A DNA stretch of 64,000 nucleotides from positions 496,001-560,000 of the forward strand of contig JALECJ010000256.1 of NCBI GenBank assembly GCA_023515745.1. The letters are read 5' to 3'. Under the pieces are notes generated by a model. It did not search any database. It was not told where the DNA came from and saw only the letters and a list, made by a program, of their open reading frames with translations. Origin of the DNA: Amoeboaphelidium protococcarum. Lineage: Eukaryota > Aphelidiomycota > Aphelidea. This document shows positions 12,401 through 24,200 of this stretch, piece by piece (the first letter of the stretch is position 1; every line of letters begins with the position of its first letter). The position numbers and the translations under genes are program-made.

Positions 12401-13234
12401 CCTTTGACTACGAGTGAAGTTGTGGCAGCGGAGTATATTATTAGTGAACCAAATTCCGCTCAATAGCCACCTCCTGTGATGGACGGAAGCGAGCAGTAAA
12501 TTGACGAGTAAGTTCGATTGACCTTGATGGTAGATTATATTCTGCTGAATGAGATATAGGATGAGGGCGCGTTCTTCACAGAGCTATTTGAAACTGAAGT
12601 CAATAACCTTATTCGTGCATCTGTCGGAAGTCTAGCTAATTATGAGCATGCAATCGAAAGTTGTGCTCCTGGTGAATGGTTGGATGATTTTGCAGCTCAT
12701 ATTCTGCTTCAAGATTCAACCTTTGTCAGTCCACTCTTATCTCGGTCGTGGTGCTCAGCGTTAGGGGATATTCACTCTAGATTTGGCTACATATGTGCAG
12801 TCGGACCTGATGATGTAGTCTATTAACGGTTTCGACAAGATAGAATGCTGTTTTTGGATCACTAGGATCATGTTCACTGGACTTTGTATGCTATATTTAA
12901 GAGACGTAAGTAGATAGTTTTTTATGATCCGTTCTAAGGAGATGTTGATGCTCTCAAAGTCAAGAAGTACTTCAGTTTATATCGATTTTGGAATCCAGAG
13001 GAGGATATCTCAGAGTATCAGGTGAAAAGGTTTACCAATGTATCGAGACAGCGAGATCAGTACAATTGTGGTGTATTCTGTCTGATTATCGCGTAAAAGT
13101 TTATTACATCTGGTTATAGTGTCATCAATTCATTCCATAATGTCACTTAACAGATGCTGGAGAACTTCAGATTATCAATTATAGCCAAACTTGTCGAAGA
13201 ATAGAATAGAACCATCCGCTTGATGGACAATTGA
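9482..13234 (+). mobile_element. KDZ-type DNA transposon, coding core
   Basis: The only part of this element I can delimit is its intact 3.75-kb gene. KDZ (Kyakuja-Dileera-Zisupton) elements are large cut-and-paste DNA transposons common in fungi and some algae and animals, often carrying a Ulp1-type protease. The outer borders should lie between about 8130 and 9480 on the left and between 13235 and about 13500 on the right. Terminal inverted repeats and target duplication were not found by eye. Confidence 0.7.
9482..13234 (+). CDS. KDZ transposase fused to Ulp1/C48 protease
   Basis: One uninterrupted frame of 1250 residues (TGA at 13232-13234) with dozens of UAR Gln codons and no intron. 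Order: basic N-terminus MGRRKKLD; a CxxC zinc cluster around residue 199 (CSVCDK, CRSCQ), the CxC domain typical of KDZ transposases; an RNase-H-like core with Asp in VSLDGCFKL (about residue 460), Asp in FYDIACQF (about 573) and Glu in AGEIAETRWSSLGRN (about 626); a long linker; and a C-terminal Ulp1-type cysteine protease with His in DHVHWTLY (about 1132), Asp in FYDPF (1149), Gln (1193) and Cys in QYNCGVF (1196). Both catalytic sets look complete, so the element may be active or recently so. KDZ plus a Ulp1 domain is known; function in this host is inferred. Confidence 0.88.
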
Positions 13235-13499
13235 TATCAGCGCTACTCAATAGAACTTCTTATTGTATTAATACATCATGCTATCTTTCTTTAGTTTGAT
13301 ATTTAGACACAACCAATGACGTCTTATCTTTATATAGTCAAAATATCTTCGATTGCGTAAATGCACTTAGCATGGTTCGTAATGCACTCGCTCATCTCAG
13401 GACGCGCTCGAAGTAGAAGTTTGATTCGATAAAGATTAAGACTCCAGCCACCATACAGACACACATATCAGTCAGAAATCAGAGCAGGGAAGTATTTCC

Positions 13500-14111
13500 T
13501 CATATTAAATTTAATTGCCTAATTTTAAAGTCCGAAAGAACATTATTCGCATAAGTTGAACTTTTTTTTCTAAAAATTTGATCTGGATCAACATCGCGTA
13601 CAGAAGGTGTTCGCCAATCTTGATGAATAGAAATATCAAGTTACTCTTTCACCAAACCACCCATTTAAAAACCGTAAAAGGCCAATATAGCATTAATCGC
13701 TACTAGCAGTATGATTCGTAATAATTTAAATACCAAATATTGATTGATGAGTGCAATACGAGCAAGCTGGTCTCGCTATCCAAATTATTGCAGCAAGATG
13801 CAAACTCTGCAGAGCGGCACCCACCAGAACTAATCAAAGTAGGCCGGATATACTTTAGCAGCGTGATATTCATGTGGATTCTTACGCAAATGATCAGGAA
13901 CATCCATCATTATATTACTGTGGTACTTTCATACTGCAACTGAGCTATATATTGACGTATATAATAGATATGCGGGCAGTCAAGGAAACGCGACACATTC
14001 GGTACATCTACTAACTGTTGCACTACTCAACATCAATAAGACTTGTGGCTAAATTTTACATAATCTAATAAAAGTAGACTTACCTGGCCGTATATAATCC
14101 ATCAACACCAT
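13500..14111 (-). CDS. Unknown membrane protein, three exons (tentative)
   Basis: Three exons are proposed: 14084-14111, 13919-14007 and 13500-13880, giving 165 residues. Intron 1 (14008-14083, 76 bp) has GTAAGT and a TAG acceptor; intron 2 (13881-13918, 38 bp) is short and ends TAAG, so it is the weak point. The reading joins MDYIRPDVPNVSRFLD, IYYIRQYIAQLQYE, NPHEYHAAKVYPAYFDQFWW and RDQLARIALINQYL, followed by one clear transmembrane helix and a polar tail ending KIRQLNLI. Alternatively the gene starts at the ATG pair 13905-13910. The minus-strand reading is far more protein-like than the overlapping plus-strand frame 13623-13943. Family not recognised. Confidence 0.5.
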
Positions 14112-14426
14112 ACTAGCACTGTCTCATATTTCACAATGGTCGGAGGATCCTAACACGAAATGCCCTGTACGCGTTATAAAACGCATGTTATTGATAAAAG
14201 ATAGCAACTATCATTGTATAGTGCAGTTACAAAGCATATCGATTTATGTGGTAATTTTAAAGAAAATTCAGCAACGTGATTATTGATGTCTCTATTAAAC
14301 CGGCATATTCTTCGACCACAAACTTATGACGCCCTTTCTCTTCATTCATCTTCCCCGAAAACAGAGTCGCTTCAAACAACGAATTTAATAAATTAACATT
14401 GTATCATACTTGTTATATATTATTGG

Positions 14427-15223
14427 ATGGAAAATCTTAAGCAATTATAAGGCTAATTTAAAGAGACAGCTGAGGGGTATATGAGAATAATGACTGAACA
14501 TGAGTTCACTGTTTACCTGTGGGAGAAGGTCTATTGTCGGTAATGTCTTACATTTCAAGAAGCTGACTAAACTCTACCGGCAGATGAAGACTTTGAAAAT
14601 GAAGAGGATAAAGCATAATTCTACAAATTATTAGATAAATGTAAGCTAAAGTATGTTCAGTGTGTTGAGAAGGACATTGCAATAATTAAGTCCAAGCCCA
14701 AGCGCACTAGAACATGGAAGGAGAACAAAATACTATAGGCCATTGAAGATCCATCCTCGGTGGTGGACTTAGATATTCCTTGCTTCTACTCTGAGATGAA
14801 CTTCTCAAAGGCAAAGAGAGCTGAAGTCAATTAGAAAAACTGGACGAGGAATGGTTCGAAGTATAATACTAAAAGAAGGTTGGCAAGACAAGAATTTATC
14901 GCGAATAAAGATGCCTGTTTTGATATTCTGAGGTAACACCTTTAGCATTTACATAAGATTATATCATTTGCTTTTGTAGTAATCTGGATTTGGAAGTTCC
15001 GTAGACATTTGATTGTAGCAATGTCTACATTATCTAGGCAAAGTAGTTATTAGACGCTGAGTTAACGGTAGAATAAGTAAAAGAGCGCGTAGATGTGAAG
15101 AAGGCCAAAAGGCATGAGCTGTTGTCATTCAAGCTTTATTTGGATCATGCAGAGACTCGTGCGTAATTAAAATGCGCTCAAGAGAGTCTTATGGAATAAT
15201 TGCAGAAGTTGAAACTGTGTTGA
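14427..15223 (+). CDS. Unknown charged protein, two exons
   Basis: Exons 14427-14932 and 14980-15223, with a 47-bp intron (GTAACA to TTGTAG), give 249 residues. N-terminus MENLKQLQGQFKETAEGY, a Cys pair in VYCRQCLTF, a basic stretch KSKPKRTRTWKENK, and a Lys/Arg/Glu-rich C-terminal half predicted to be helical (VEQVKERVDVKKAKRHELL), suggesting a coiled coil or nucleic-acid-binding protein. Frame and splice signals agree and about ten UAR codons read as Gln. I do not recognise the family. It lies tail-to-tail with the HMG-box gene, stops 83 bases apart. Confidence 0.65.
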
Positions 15224-15306
15224 GTTGATAAGCTTTGGTAAGTGTAAGTCTACAATCATGATGGCTGTGAGTAATAATTTATGTATGTTTGAGTTTTGGT
15301 CACGGA

Positions 15307-16541
15307 TCATTCACTAACTGAGGATGCTTCTTCAGAGCTGTCTGGATCATCTTCAGAATAGTCATCGAACCCCTTAACAGCAACTGGTTCTTCGGTCTCG
15401 ACGTCCTCCACATCCTCAAAAGTTCCAGCATCTCCATCAGAAACTTCAGATCTAGCGCGTTCAGTAGAAGTTGAAGTAGACGCCTGACCCTGATCCTCAG
15501 GTCTACGCTCCACAAGCTTGATGCTCTGGAGATTGTCCTTGATCATTCTAACTTCTATGTCCGTCATCTTCGAAAGCTTTTTCAAACCAATTACCTTATT
15601 CTGGCCATGTACAATTCTGGACGGCATACCGATTACCTTGAACTGATATTTACTTGGAGCGTTAGATTGCCAGGGGAACTTCACCGGTTTGACGGCATTA
15701 ACAGGAGGAACAAAGCGCTCTACACAGATAGTATAATTGATATTACTAGCAAAAACTCCAAACTTACACCATAGACGATCGAAATGAGCGCTAACTTTGG
15801 CTACATTCTCCTCCGACTTGCGACGAATCTCGCGCTATACCTGCTCAAGTGCTGTCGCATCCGGCACAAACTCTAAACGCCCATCGTCATTTTCCTTTAC
15901 TACAAGACACTGTATGAAATATAGTCTATAGAATATGATGAAATACTTTTATGCGGCAAGCCATGCCTCTTGCTGATATTTAACTACGACAGCATCAACT
16001 TCAGACGCGACTCGAAGTCGTTCCTCTGATTCAAATTGAAAGCATTCTCATAGTTTTACTTAAACTACTACATCATAGGAGTGGCCTTTAAATCCACATC
16101 CCACTAACCATCCTAATCCTTCCTAACGCGGATTAGGAAAAATTCTTCCTAGTTCGTATTAGTAAGATAAGTTATCTACAATGCAATGTGGCACAAAGGG
16201 TTGCTTAACATCGAAAGCTTACCGTAGAATACATCTCTTTCATCAACTTACTGCGCGTCTCTTCTTACCAGGCATCCGGGTAGGGCCCAAACTTTGCCTT
16301 GTGCTTGTACAAATCCTTTTATTTCTGTGGTAGCTTATGCCATTGTTCCTCGAGGATTCGAGACTTTTCCTGAATATCATCGCCCTCTACATACGCGCAC
16401 ATACTTTATTAATTACATGATGTGATCCATCAAAACATTACCAATAGAATCCGCGTACAGCTTTTTGTAATAATTTAAACCGCCACCAACACGGGCTGCT
16501 CTAGGAAGTGGAATGCTTTTACTGTTAGATTATTTGGACAT
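15307..16541 (-). CDS. HMG-box-like nuclear protein, five exons
   Basis: Exons 16442-16541, 16223-16386, 15947-16175, 15768-15899 and 15307-15719 give 345 residues. Introns are 55, 47, 47 and 48 bp, each GTAAGT-like to TGTAG, and phases agree throughout. The first 75 residues resemble an HMG-box helix set: LNYYKKLYADSI, ILEEQWHKLPQKQKDLYKHKAKFG with the usual W-x2-LP-x2-K-x2-Y spacing. The middle is Gln/Asn-rich and helical (QVQREIRRKSEENVAKV); the tail is acidic and serine-rich (GTFEDVEDVETEEP, DDPDSSEEASSVSE). HMG-box proteins with acidic tails are chromatin architectural or FACT/remodeller-like factors, so a nuclear role is likely. The exact subfamily is not recognised. Confidence 0.65.
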
Positions 16542-17442
16542 TGATAGAATATACTTTTGACCGTGTTATCAAGATACTGAATGTTAATCAGATAACACGA
16601 AGAGGATTTAAAATACGAGAAAAGCCCCGACACTTTAGAAAAGACTGTGTGGCTCTTTGTACACCATATCATTAACGAGCGCATGCAAAAACTAATATGA
16701 AGTAGAACATTCACATGTACCAGGACTTGTGCGGACACCGGCAGCTCTTTTAGCATGCTGAAACTTAATTCGGTAAAATGATTATTGCCTAAAAATAACA
16801 CCACATATCGCAGTTATACAGTATCTGATGTAATTTATAACTTTCACTTTGTGTAGGATAATTAAATTCCTGTATAAGAAGCCTCATTTCCGAAATATAT
16901 TGCGGTTAATTGATGAGATTCATTATGAAAGTTACTATGGATTGAATCATGTCGCGTCCATCTTATGAAATCAGAATTTTATTTGCATACACTTGTGTGA
17001 TACTTCAGTATCTTCCTAGTTGTTCTCATTGACTATCTCATCATTGGGAGAAAAATTTTAATGATATAGAAAAACGTTGGACAACCTCCTAAGCAAGTTC
17101 CGACCAACACATGATTCGCTCACAAATCGAGCGCGTGATGTTGAAACAATCAAGCCCACGCCCGCTGTATTGCCAGCCAAGAACATGCGGGCATTTACAC
17201 CAAAATGCCTTATTTTAATACCAGATTTTCATATAGTATACTCTTTTTCTTAAAATCAATATTATTTTCAAGAAGTATCTTCAATCTTTTTTTTAGTTTG
17301 TCGCGCGTAACTGTTTGCAGAGTTTTAACTAACTACAGTCGCCGAAGAAATACTTGAAGGATATACTGATAAATTGCGCCGTTAAAACAAACGTTATTCA
17401 TTCACTTATCTCTGGCAACTAATTAATTACGTATTTAAAAAA
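16542..17442. other. Divergent promoter region, HMG gene / ARPC4
   Basis: About 900 bases between two divergent starts. A hydrophobic minus-strand frame (16475-16804) lacks an ATG and overlaps HMG exon 1 in another frame; I regard it as chance. No further gene or RNA was recognised. Confidence 0.4.
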
Positions 17443-18031
17443 ATGGTAAGTTTTGACTTTAGTAATCATAGAGATTTAATAATTATTGGCATTATCATTA
17501 TCATTATTATTGATGTGAGTGTAGAGTAATACTTTGAGACCGTATTTGAACGCTGTTCGCTCCAGTCTGACTGCTGCCATGTGTATGGAGAACTTTAGCT
17601 CGCAGATTGTGGAGCGACACAACAAGCCTGAGATCGAGGCTCAGTCCAGCAAGGAGTGTCTGCTGACTCCTATTCATATCTGCCGTACGGAGGCGGAGCG
17701 GGTGTTGATTGAGGGCTCTGTGAATAGTTTGCGTGTGAGCATCAAGATTAAGCAGGCGGATGACATTGAGAAGATTCTGGCCAAGAAGTTTACTCGTTTC
17801 CTGATGCAGCGTGCTGAGAACTTTGTTATTTTGAGGAGAAAGGCTGCTCATCCAGACTATGACATTTCATTTTTGATTACCAATGTTCATACTGAGACCA
17901 TGTTGAAGCATAAGATTGTGGATTTCGTTGTCTCTTTCATGGAGGAGATTGACAAGGAGATCTCTGAGATGAAGATTGGATTGAACTCTCGCGCTCGTAT
18001 TGTTGCTGAATAGTTTATGGTGGCCTTCTGA
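17443..18031 (+). CDS. ARPC4: Arp2/3 complex subunit 4 (ARPC4, p20)
   Basis: Core subunit of the Arp2/3 complex that nucleates branched actin. The first exon is only the ATG (17443-17445); a 79-bp intron (17446-17524, GTAAGT to GTGTAG) follows, then one exon to TGA 18029-18031, total 169 residues (human 168). Identity to ARPC4 is very high: [81 protein letters not shown]. One UAG codon near the end (EQFMVAF) must be Gln where the animal protein has Glu. Codon use is more GC-rich than neighbours, as expected for a highly expressed gene. Confidence 0.97.
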
Positions 18032-18224
18032 GTTGATATATGTTTGTGAATCTCTTGGTATCTGAATAATGACAATAAGATATTTTCTGTACTTGGTCTT
18101 TCTGAGGTTGAATTAGTCCTGATACAATTATCTTTTTAACTTTTATTCATCATCAAAATAGTATTCAGTTAGTACAATATTAGATCATCATTTACTCATC
18201 TTCATAGTTACTGATAGATCTCTT

Positions 18225-21200
18225 TCAGTATACTCTCAGCTGTTGATACTCCTTCATTATGTCCTGGATTTCATCCGCATCACTAGTTTATAAAATCAAC
18301 TTGACATCACGAGAGATACTGACCAACATGAGACTCTCTGCATCTACAGCGGTGGACCCAATTTGTGCATAAGTCATCGAGACGGCAGCCTGCTTAGACA
18401 TCTCAGGACTAACGTGCACTCCATCTCCATCCACCAGGAGCCAGCATTGTCTCGGAATTTCACTCGAGTAGTTCTATTGCACAGAGAATATGGATGCACC
18501 ATAATACTTCCATGCCGTACGGATCTTGTTCATGTACAATTTCTTACACTCTGCAGGCGTTCTCTTTCTCAATGAAGAGTGTTCACGCTTAATCATCACT
18601 AATAACTCATTACTTCTCATCTGAACGGGTACATACTTTTACATCACGCTATTGTAGTCCAATTGCTTACTTGGATGTTCATCTCCATTCTCAGCCTGAC
18701 ACTTGAACGCAGCCAACATGGCCAAATCATCCACCGATGCAGGATATCTCAAATTGAGTACATCGCTCGTGGCAAAATGCATCATAAGCTCTTCCTCAAT
18801 CTCGTTAGGAGAGGATATCTGCGGACTGGCATAGAGTCTGCGGCGAATAACCAACTGATATGGACAGTCTTTCAAACTTGCCTTTTTCATGTCCTTGTCC
18901 CAATTGCCGAGAACATCCGACAACTTTGTCTGCTCTAAAATATGCTTCATCTGGCCAGTTGCAATGGTTCTGATATATAATGCAAAGCCATACGAGTCTT
19001 GAAGCTTCAGCTTTTGCAAAAACAGGGCCAAAATCTCCCTGCACAGAGAATGAGGAGTAAAGCCTAACGCACGGTATTGACCATCTGGAAGATAGATCCT
19101 GGCACTAACGGATGCCAATTTACAAACTGCCACAATTTCATCTTGTGATGGTGGGCACAGTCGCGGATCAGTTTGCATATTCTTCGCCATAGTCTTGCTG
19201 CAGTACTTGGCGAAGGCAACTTCATCACGGCGCATCAGATCACCAGGAGTCTTCTGTTCAATCACAGAGTATCGCCGCAAATGACTTCTTAGTAAATCAA
19301 TCACGTCCGCAGACTTGGGCCTCAGACAACCACAAGTAACAGCCAGAGTCCGCCAAAAGAACAAAGCGCTCTTACTATTAGGATCAGAATACTCCGTGGT
19401 GTACTTGATCAACTGCATGTAAAGCTCATCAATTAGCCGAGGCTCTTCAAATCCACGATGAACAATTCTTCCAATTTGTACCCATTCAGGGTGTTGGCTC
19501 ACAGACGCTCTCTATCCACCAGCACCACCTCCTCTAAGAGTGCCACTACTTCCCAGACTTTCATTCAAACCAGCAGTTTTGATATTCAGAGAGCGACCAC
19601 TTCCTGCACTAGAAGTCAAATTAGTTTGGACAAAAGAATTAGCAGCTTCTTGAAGAAGTAGAGACAGTCTTTGAGCGGCAGAATTGAGAGATTGATCTCT
19701 AGCTGGAGACACCAGTAAAGGAGCTTGCACCGTCAAAATTCTGATCGGCCATTCATTGACAATCTGATTGATCTGTGCGTCTGTGAGTGCTTACTATTAC
19801 TATTACTATTACTATTACTCCACTTGCGGGGGTAATTATACAAATGACTCCGGGGACTGGTTACTTTACTGCTACTATTATTCGAATATCTAAGCTACAT
19901 TGGACGCGGATCTCTACTAAAAACTTATCAACTACTTCTTCAGTAGAGTAAAGCGCGATTTATCCAAGTCTTTCGCCAGCAAACTCATCTCCGCTTCACT
20001 TACAAATAAATCCCTATCCTTCTTAGCACCACTTTTCATACTATATTCCTTAAGAAGCAGAGCTACTTCTTCAGGAGCCTTGCTAGCAAACTTATAATTC
20101 TCCGTCAGTAAATCATTCTGACCATTGACCATATTGCGCTGAATAGATATTGTGATCATTTCAGCGTCCACCTCCCAGCCGATAACTTTCTCATAATTGA
20201 AGAAATCGATTATGGTCTTGCTTTTCAACATAAAGAATAGACCATGAGCAGATACAGCCAAAACAACATTCTCAGGATGCTACCAGAATCCTTTGAACTT
20301 GACAGCAAACAAAGTGGCCCCAAAATACTGAAAATGGTGCAGCGCGTCAATAAACATCAACTTGGCTTACAAATTGCTTTTACCTTTCAGCTTCTGATGG
20401 TAATCAGATATCTGCTAAATCCATTCATCTTCGGAGTAACGCTCAGCAATGCTTAGAGGAACATACTTTTGCAGATCAAAAGCCGATCCATAAGTGTTCG
20501 GATCGTAATCTCCCCAATCGATAAACATTTTCAATGCCGCAAGCTAACAGGCAAATTTATCAGTGAGAGGATACTTCTCACGAATGACATCATTAGCATG
20601 CTGAGCATAGATTAAGCTAAACTCAATAGGATTACGCGGAACCTCGTTTGGATCTTTAAATAAACGTTTCTTCAGGCAAATTTTGTAATCGAGAACAGAG
20701 CCACCTTTCTTGGGAGACAGCTGATTATTAGATCCTTACTTGGACAATTTCGGATTAGAATTATTCGCGGTGAAACTCATCATTGCCAAAGGACTTGACA
20801 CAGATCGACCAGATTTTCGAGATACTGTTGAAGTTAAACTTATAGACGAAGACTTGGATTCAATCAAAGATTTCGCGGCACGCTCCTCCCAAGAAGCGTA
20901 GATGTCCGCGATATAATCCGTAGATCTTAGCACTCTTTCTTCAAATGGTTCGTCTTACACTTCTACTAAGCACCAACCGCTCATATCTTGAATAGACAAT
21001 CTAAATCCTAGTTCCTTAACCACCTCAGCCGCAGTCATTGTCAAAGTCATCGGAAAGCCTTTAATTTGACCATCCATAAGAGAAATGCGACACAGAACGG
21101 GAGACATATCAATAGTCGAAGTGATCTCCTCTGCCGTCACAGTATGCTTACGCGCTCCATTAGTGACAATTTTACGAACAGTCTACTCACAATATACGGC

Positions 21201-24200
21201 ACATTTCTAAATGACAGACTTGTACTCAGCCTTCTTATCAGGTGCAGAATTCAAAGTGTAATAATGGAGAAGGTACTTGGAGAATACTTTAGATGGTGGG
21301 AACGTTTAGCTGTAGAGCATCAATAGGTGCCATCCATTCATAATCCAATCATTCCAATTCTTCATCGACTACGAATCAGGACTAGGAGTAATCTGCCTTA
21401 TCACCTGGATATACAACTCATCCCTTAATTCTGGATTACCAAGCCCAAATTCAATCATCTTTCGAACTATGGCAATTGATTCCTCACCTTTCTTCAGCCC
21501 AAAGTCCAAATACTTGTTTAAATGCTTAAAACAATCAATCGCAAAGTTAACAATCACAGGCTTTTTAATGTTAATGATCGATGAAGGAAGAGGGTGCTTG
21601 GTATAACTGAGCATCGCGCTAATATCAAGAATCTTACCAGCAGCTTTCTTCTTGGAAAACGTAGCGGCTATGGTCGAATTACCACCAGTCTAGCTGTGCT
21701 GATTAAAGAATTTCTCAGCAAAAGCTCTGAGACTTTTATCCTCCTCAACGACATTCCCTTCCTATTCCTTCAACTTTGCAGCCAACGGATTAAAGCGCAA
21801 CTTTGCTGGAGGCTCTGGAGGCTGCACATTCTATTGCACGGGTAGAGCAGGCTTCTGATTTTCATCAGTGACAACAACATTGGTACTCTCTTAGATACTC
21901 AACTTGGCAGTCTGGTCAGTCACTTGTTACTCGATCGCAGCAGACTAATCTTGATCAGCCACCTGAGCTTATTGCTTACTCTCATTCCCAGCAGAATCAG
22001 CATCTAATGCATTGTTAGAACGGGCACGCTGCACCGCAGCATTAATGTCGTCCTCATTAAGTTTGAAAATATCTTCCATTTCCTCAATGATGATAGCTTC
22101 TTCTTCATTAACAGCAGAGTTCCTTATCTGATCAGAGCCATCTCCATTAATATCATCCAGAAAAGAAAATAGCATATCGAGCTCTCCCTTCTTAGCAGGC
22201 ACTGCAGACTGACGCTTCTAGTTTTCCAACATTACAGTCTATCTTTTCTTGCGCTAATCAACCAACGATTGCAATTGAATCTCGTCCTCGGTAGGAGGCT
22301 TAACCACCACTGCTTGAGGAGGAGCCATACTCATAGGAGGTGGCAGAGGTGGAGGAAGAGAACTCACATCCACCAACGGAACATCGGGCTACCCATTCAC
22401 CTCCCCAATAGATGCAGACTTCACCAACTGCTGAGGCTGCAAACTCAACTTAAGAGCAGCTTCCTTCTACTAGGCCAACGCCAACTCCTGAGCCTTCTTT
22501 TCAGCTTTCAATTGTCTAAGATAATCTCGAGCAAACCATCCTCTTACTGCAGACTAGATCTAAATACAAGCAGCCCGCATAGTGATATAGCGTTTCCTTA
22601 TTAAATGACTACGAATAATGTACTGCAACTTGAGCGCAGCATTCCTCTAGGCAAGAAACCTCTATCTGTACAACTTGCCCTTGTAAGTCTTTTGCAAAAG
22701 AATAATCATTCTACTCTTTCTCTGCTCATTTTCCACAATCAATTTATCCAACGCCTACTACTTCAAAAACAATTTTGTCTGACCAAGCTTGTAATTCTTA
22801 GGCTCAATCTTCAGCGCATTCATCAACTTCAGACACGCATCTCTTACATTTCCATGAGCTGAATCTGGAATTAAGAATCTAAACTTGTTCACTACCAGTT
22901 CATACTAAAATCTCAACGGGAAACCAATCTTTCTAATTTTTATCGTCTCCATCATTCCGGCATATCTAAGCTGGGCCAAAGTCAACTCTGGATCAAATAC
23001 AAAAGCCTTTTTCTCCCAATTAGGCTTAATGCAGCGGACATAGTGCGGTGTGGTAGCACCAAGAGTATTAACTAGAGATATCAACTGATTCTTGAAGTTG
23101 GAGCCAGCAGTTGCTTTTCCCTTAGATTGCTGTGACTGCGCAGGAGTGACCTCCTTCTTAAACAACTTCTATACCAACTGCAATGATGACGATTAAAACA
23201 ACTCGACAATTTCTTCAGGTACCGCATCTCTGTTCTTATCTAGGAACCCTGCAATCTAATACGTAACCTCACCGGCATAATGCTTTATGCCAAAACATCC
23301 TTTGGCAGTTCGCGGCTTAACATAGTGCTCATTCTTAACCAACTGATCGTGCATCTTCTACAAATAAGTCTCTTCAGCACCTTTGGGCATCTTACACTCC
23401 TCATCCAGCAGGGACAGAACACCAAGCTTCCCTTCAATCAAATCAATACACGCCTGATTGTCCTTATAATCAATACTGGCCACGTCAATTCCCTCTCTAA
23501 CGTACTCTTGCATCTCAAGCTTGAATATAAACTGGTTAAAGAACTACTGCAACTTCTCGTTGGTGTAATTAATACACAGCTACTCGAAACTGTTAACTTC
23601 AAACAGCTCAAATCCAAAAATATCCAAAACTCCAATAAAATTATCTGGCTACTTGTTGGACGCGGTCGAATTATTGATATGCTCAATCAGATAGATAAAC
23701 AGCTTATCATACAGGGTCTTTGCAATAGAATCTCTATTGTCAACAGCCTGCTCCAGCTTCAGAGGGACTAGAGTACTTTCATTTCTTACAGTGATCTTTC
23801 TATTCAACAAGCAAGTACTCAATTTACTCACATCAATACCGAGTAGACTGCAAATTATAGTGATGCTACCTTGAGATTAAGCATTAAGAGCAGAGACCTC
23901 AGTCTTGTCATCCTTGACAAATTCTACGTTTCCTAAATGCAAAATAGACGATACAACTTTAAATGTAGAATCAACATCCTGCATGTTCATTTTCAGCACT
24001 GACAGCGCCAACTTTAGGGCTTCAAAATTCTTTCCATCATTGACACCATTGATTGCCACACACCCGCTATGATTTAAGTATCTATAAGCTGAGGCATCTT
24101 TCAACAGCTAGTACATCTTCTTCTCCTCTGTTCCCGCCCCAGAGAGCATCTCATAAAACACATGGTAATTTCTCTCCGTATTTGCCTGCTTAACTACTCT

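Noticed and set aside
13623-13943. Plus-strand 106-codon frame starting MNRNIKLLF
   Set aside because: The opposite strand gives a more convincing multi-exon membrane protein with splice sites; the plus frame has no upstream context and overlaps it fully.
16475-16804. Hydrophobic minus-strand frame upstream of and overlapping HMG exon 1
   Set aside because: No ATG, no homology, and it conflicts with the well-supported HMG exon; probably chance in AT-rich DNA with only one stop codon.
23438-23771. Plus- and minus-strand alternative frames inside the myosin motor region
   Set aside because: They overlap the conserved DIFGFE/relay region of the motor in other frames and have no motif of their own.
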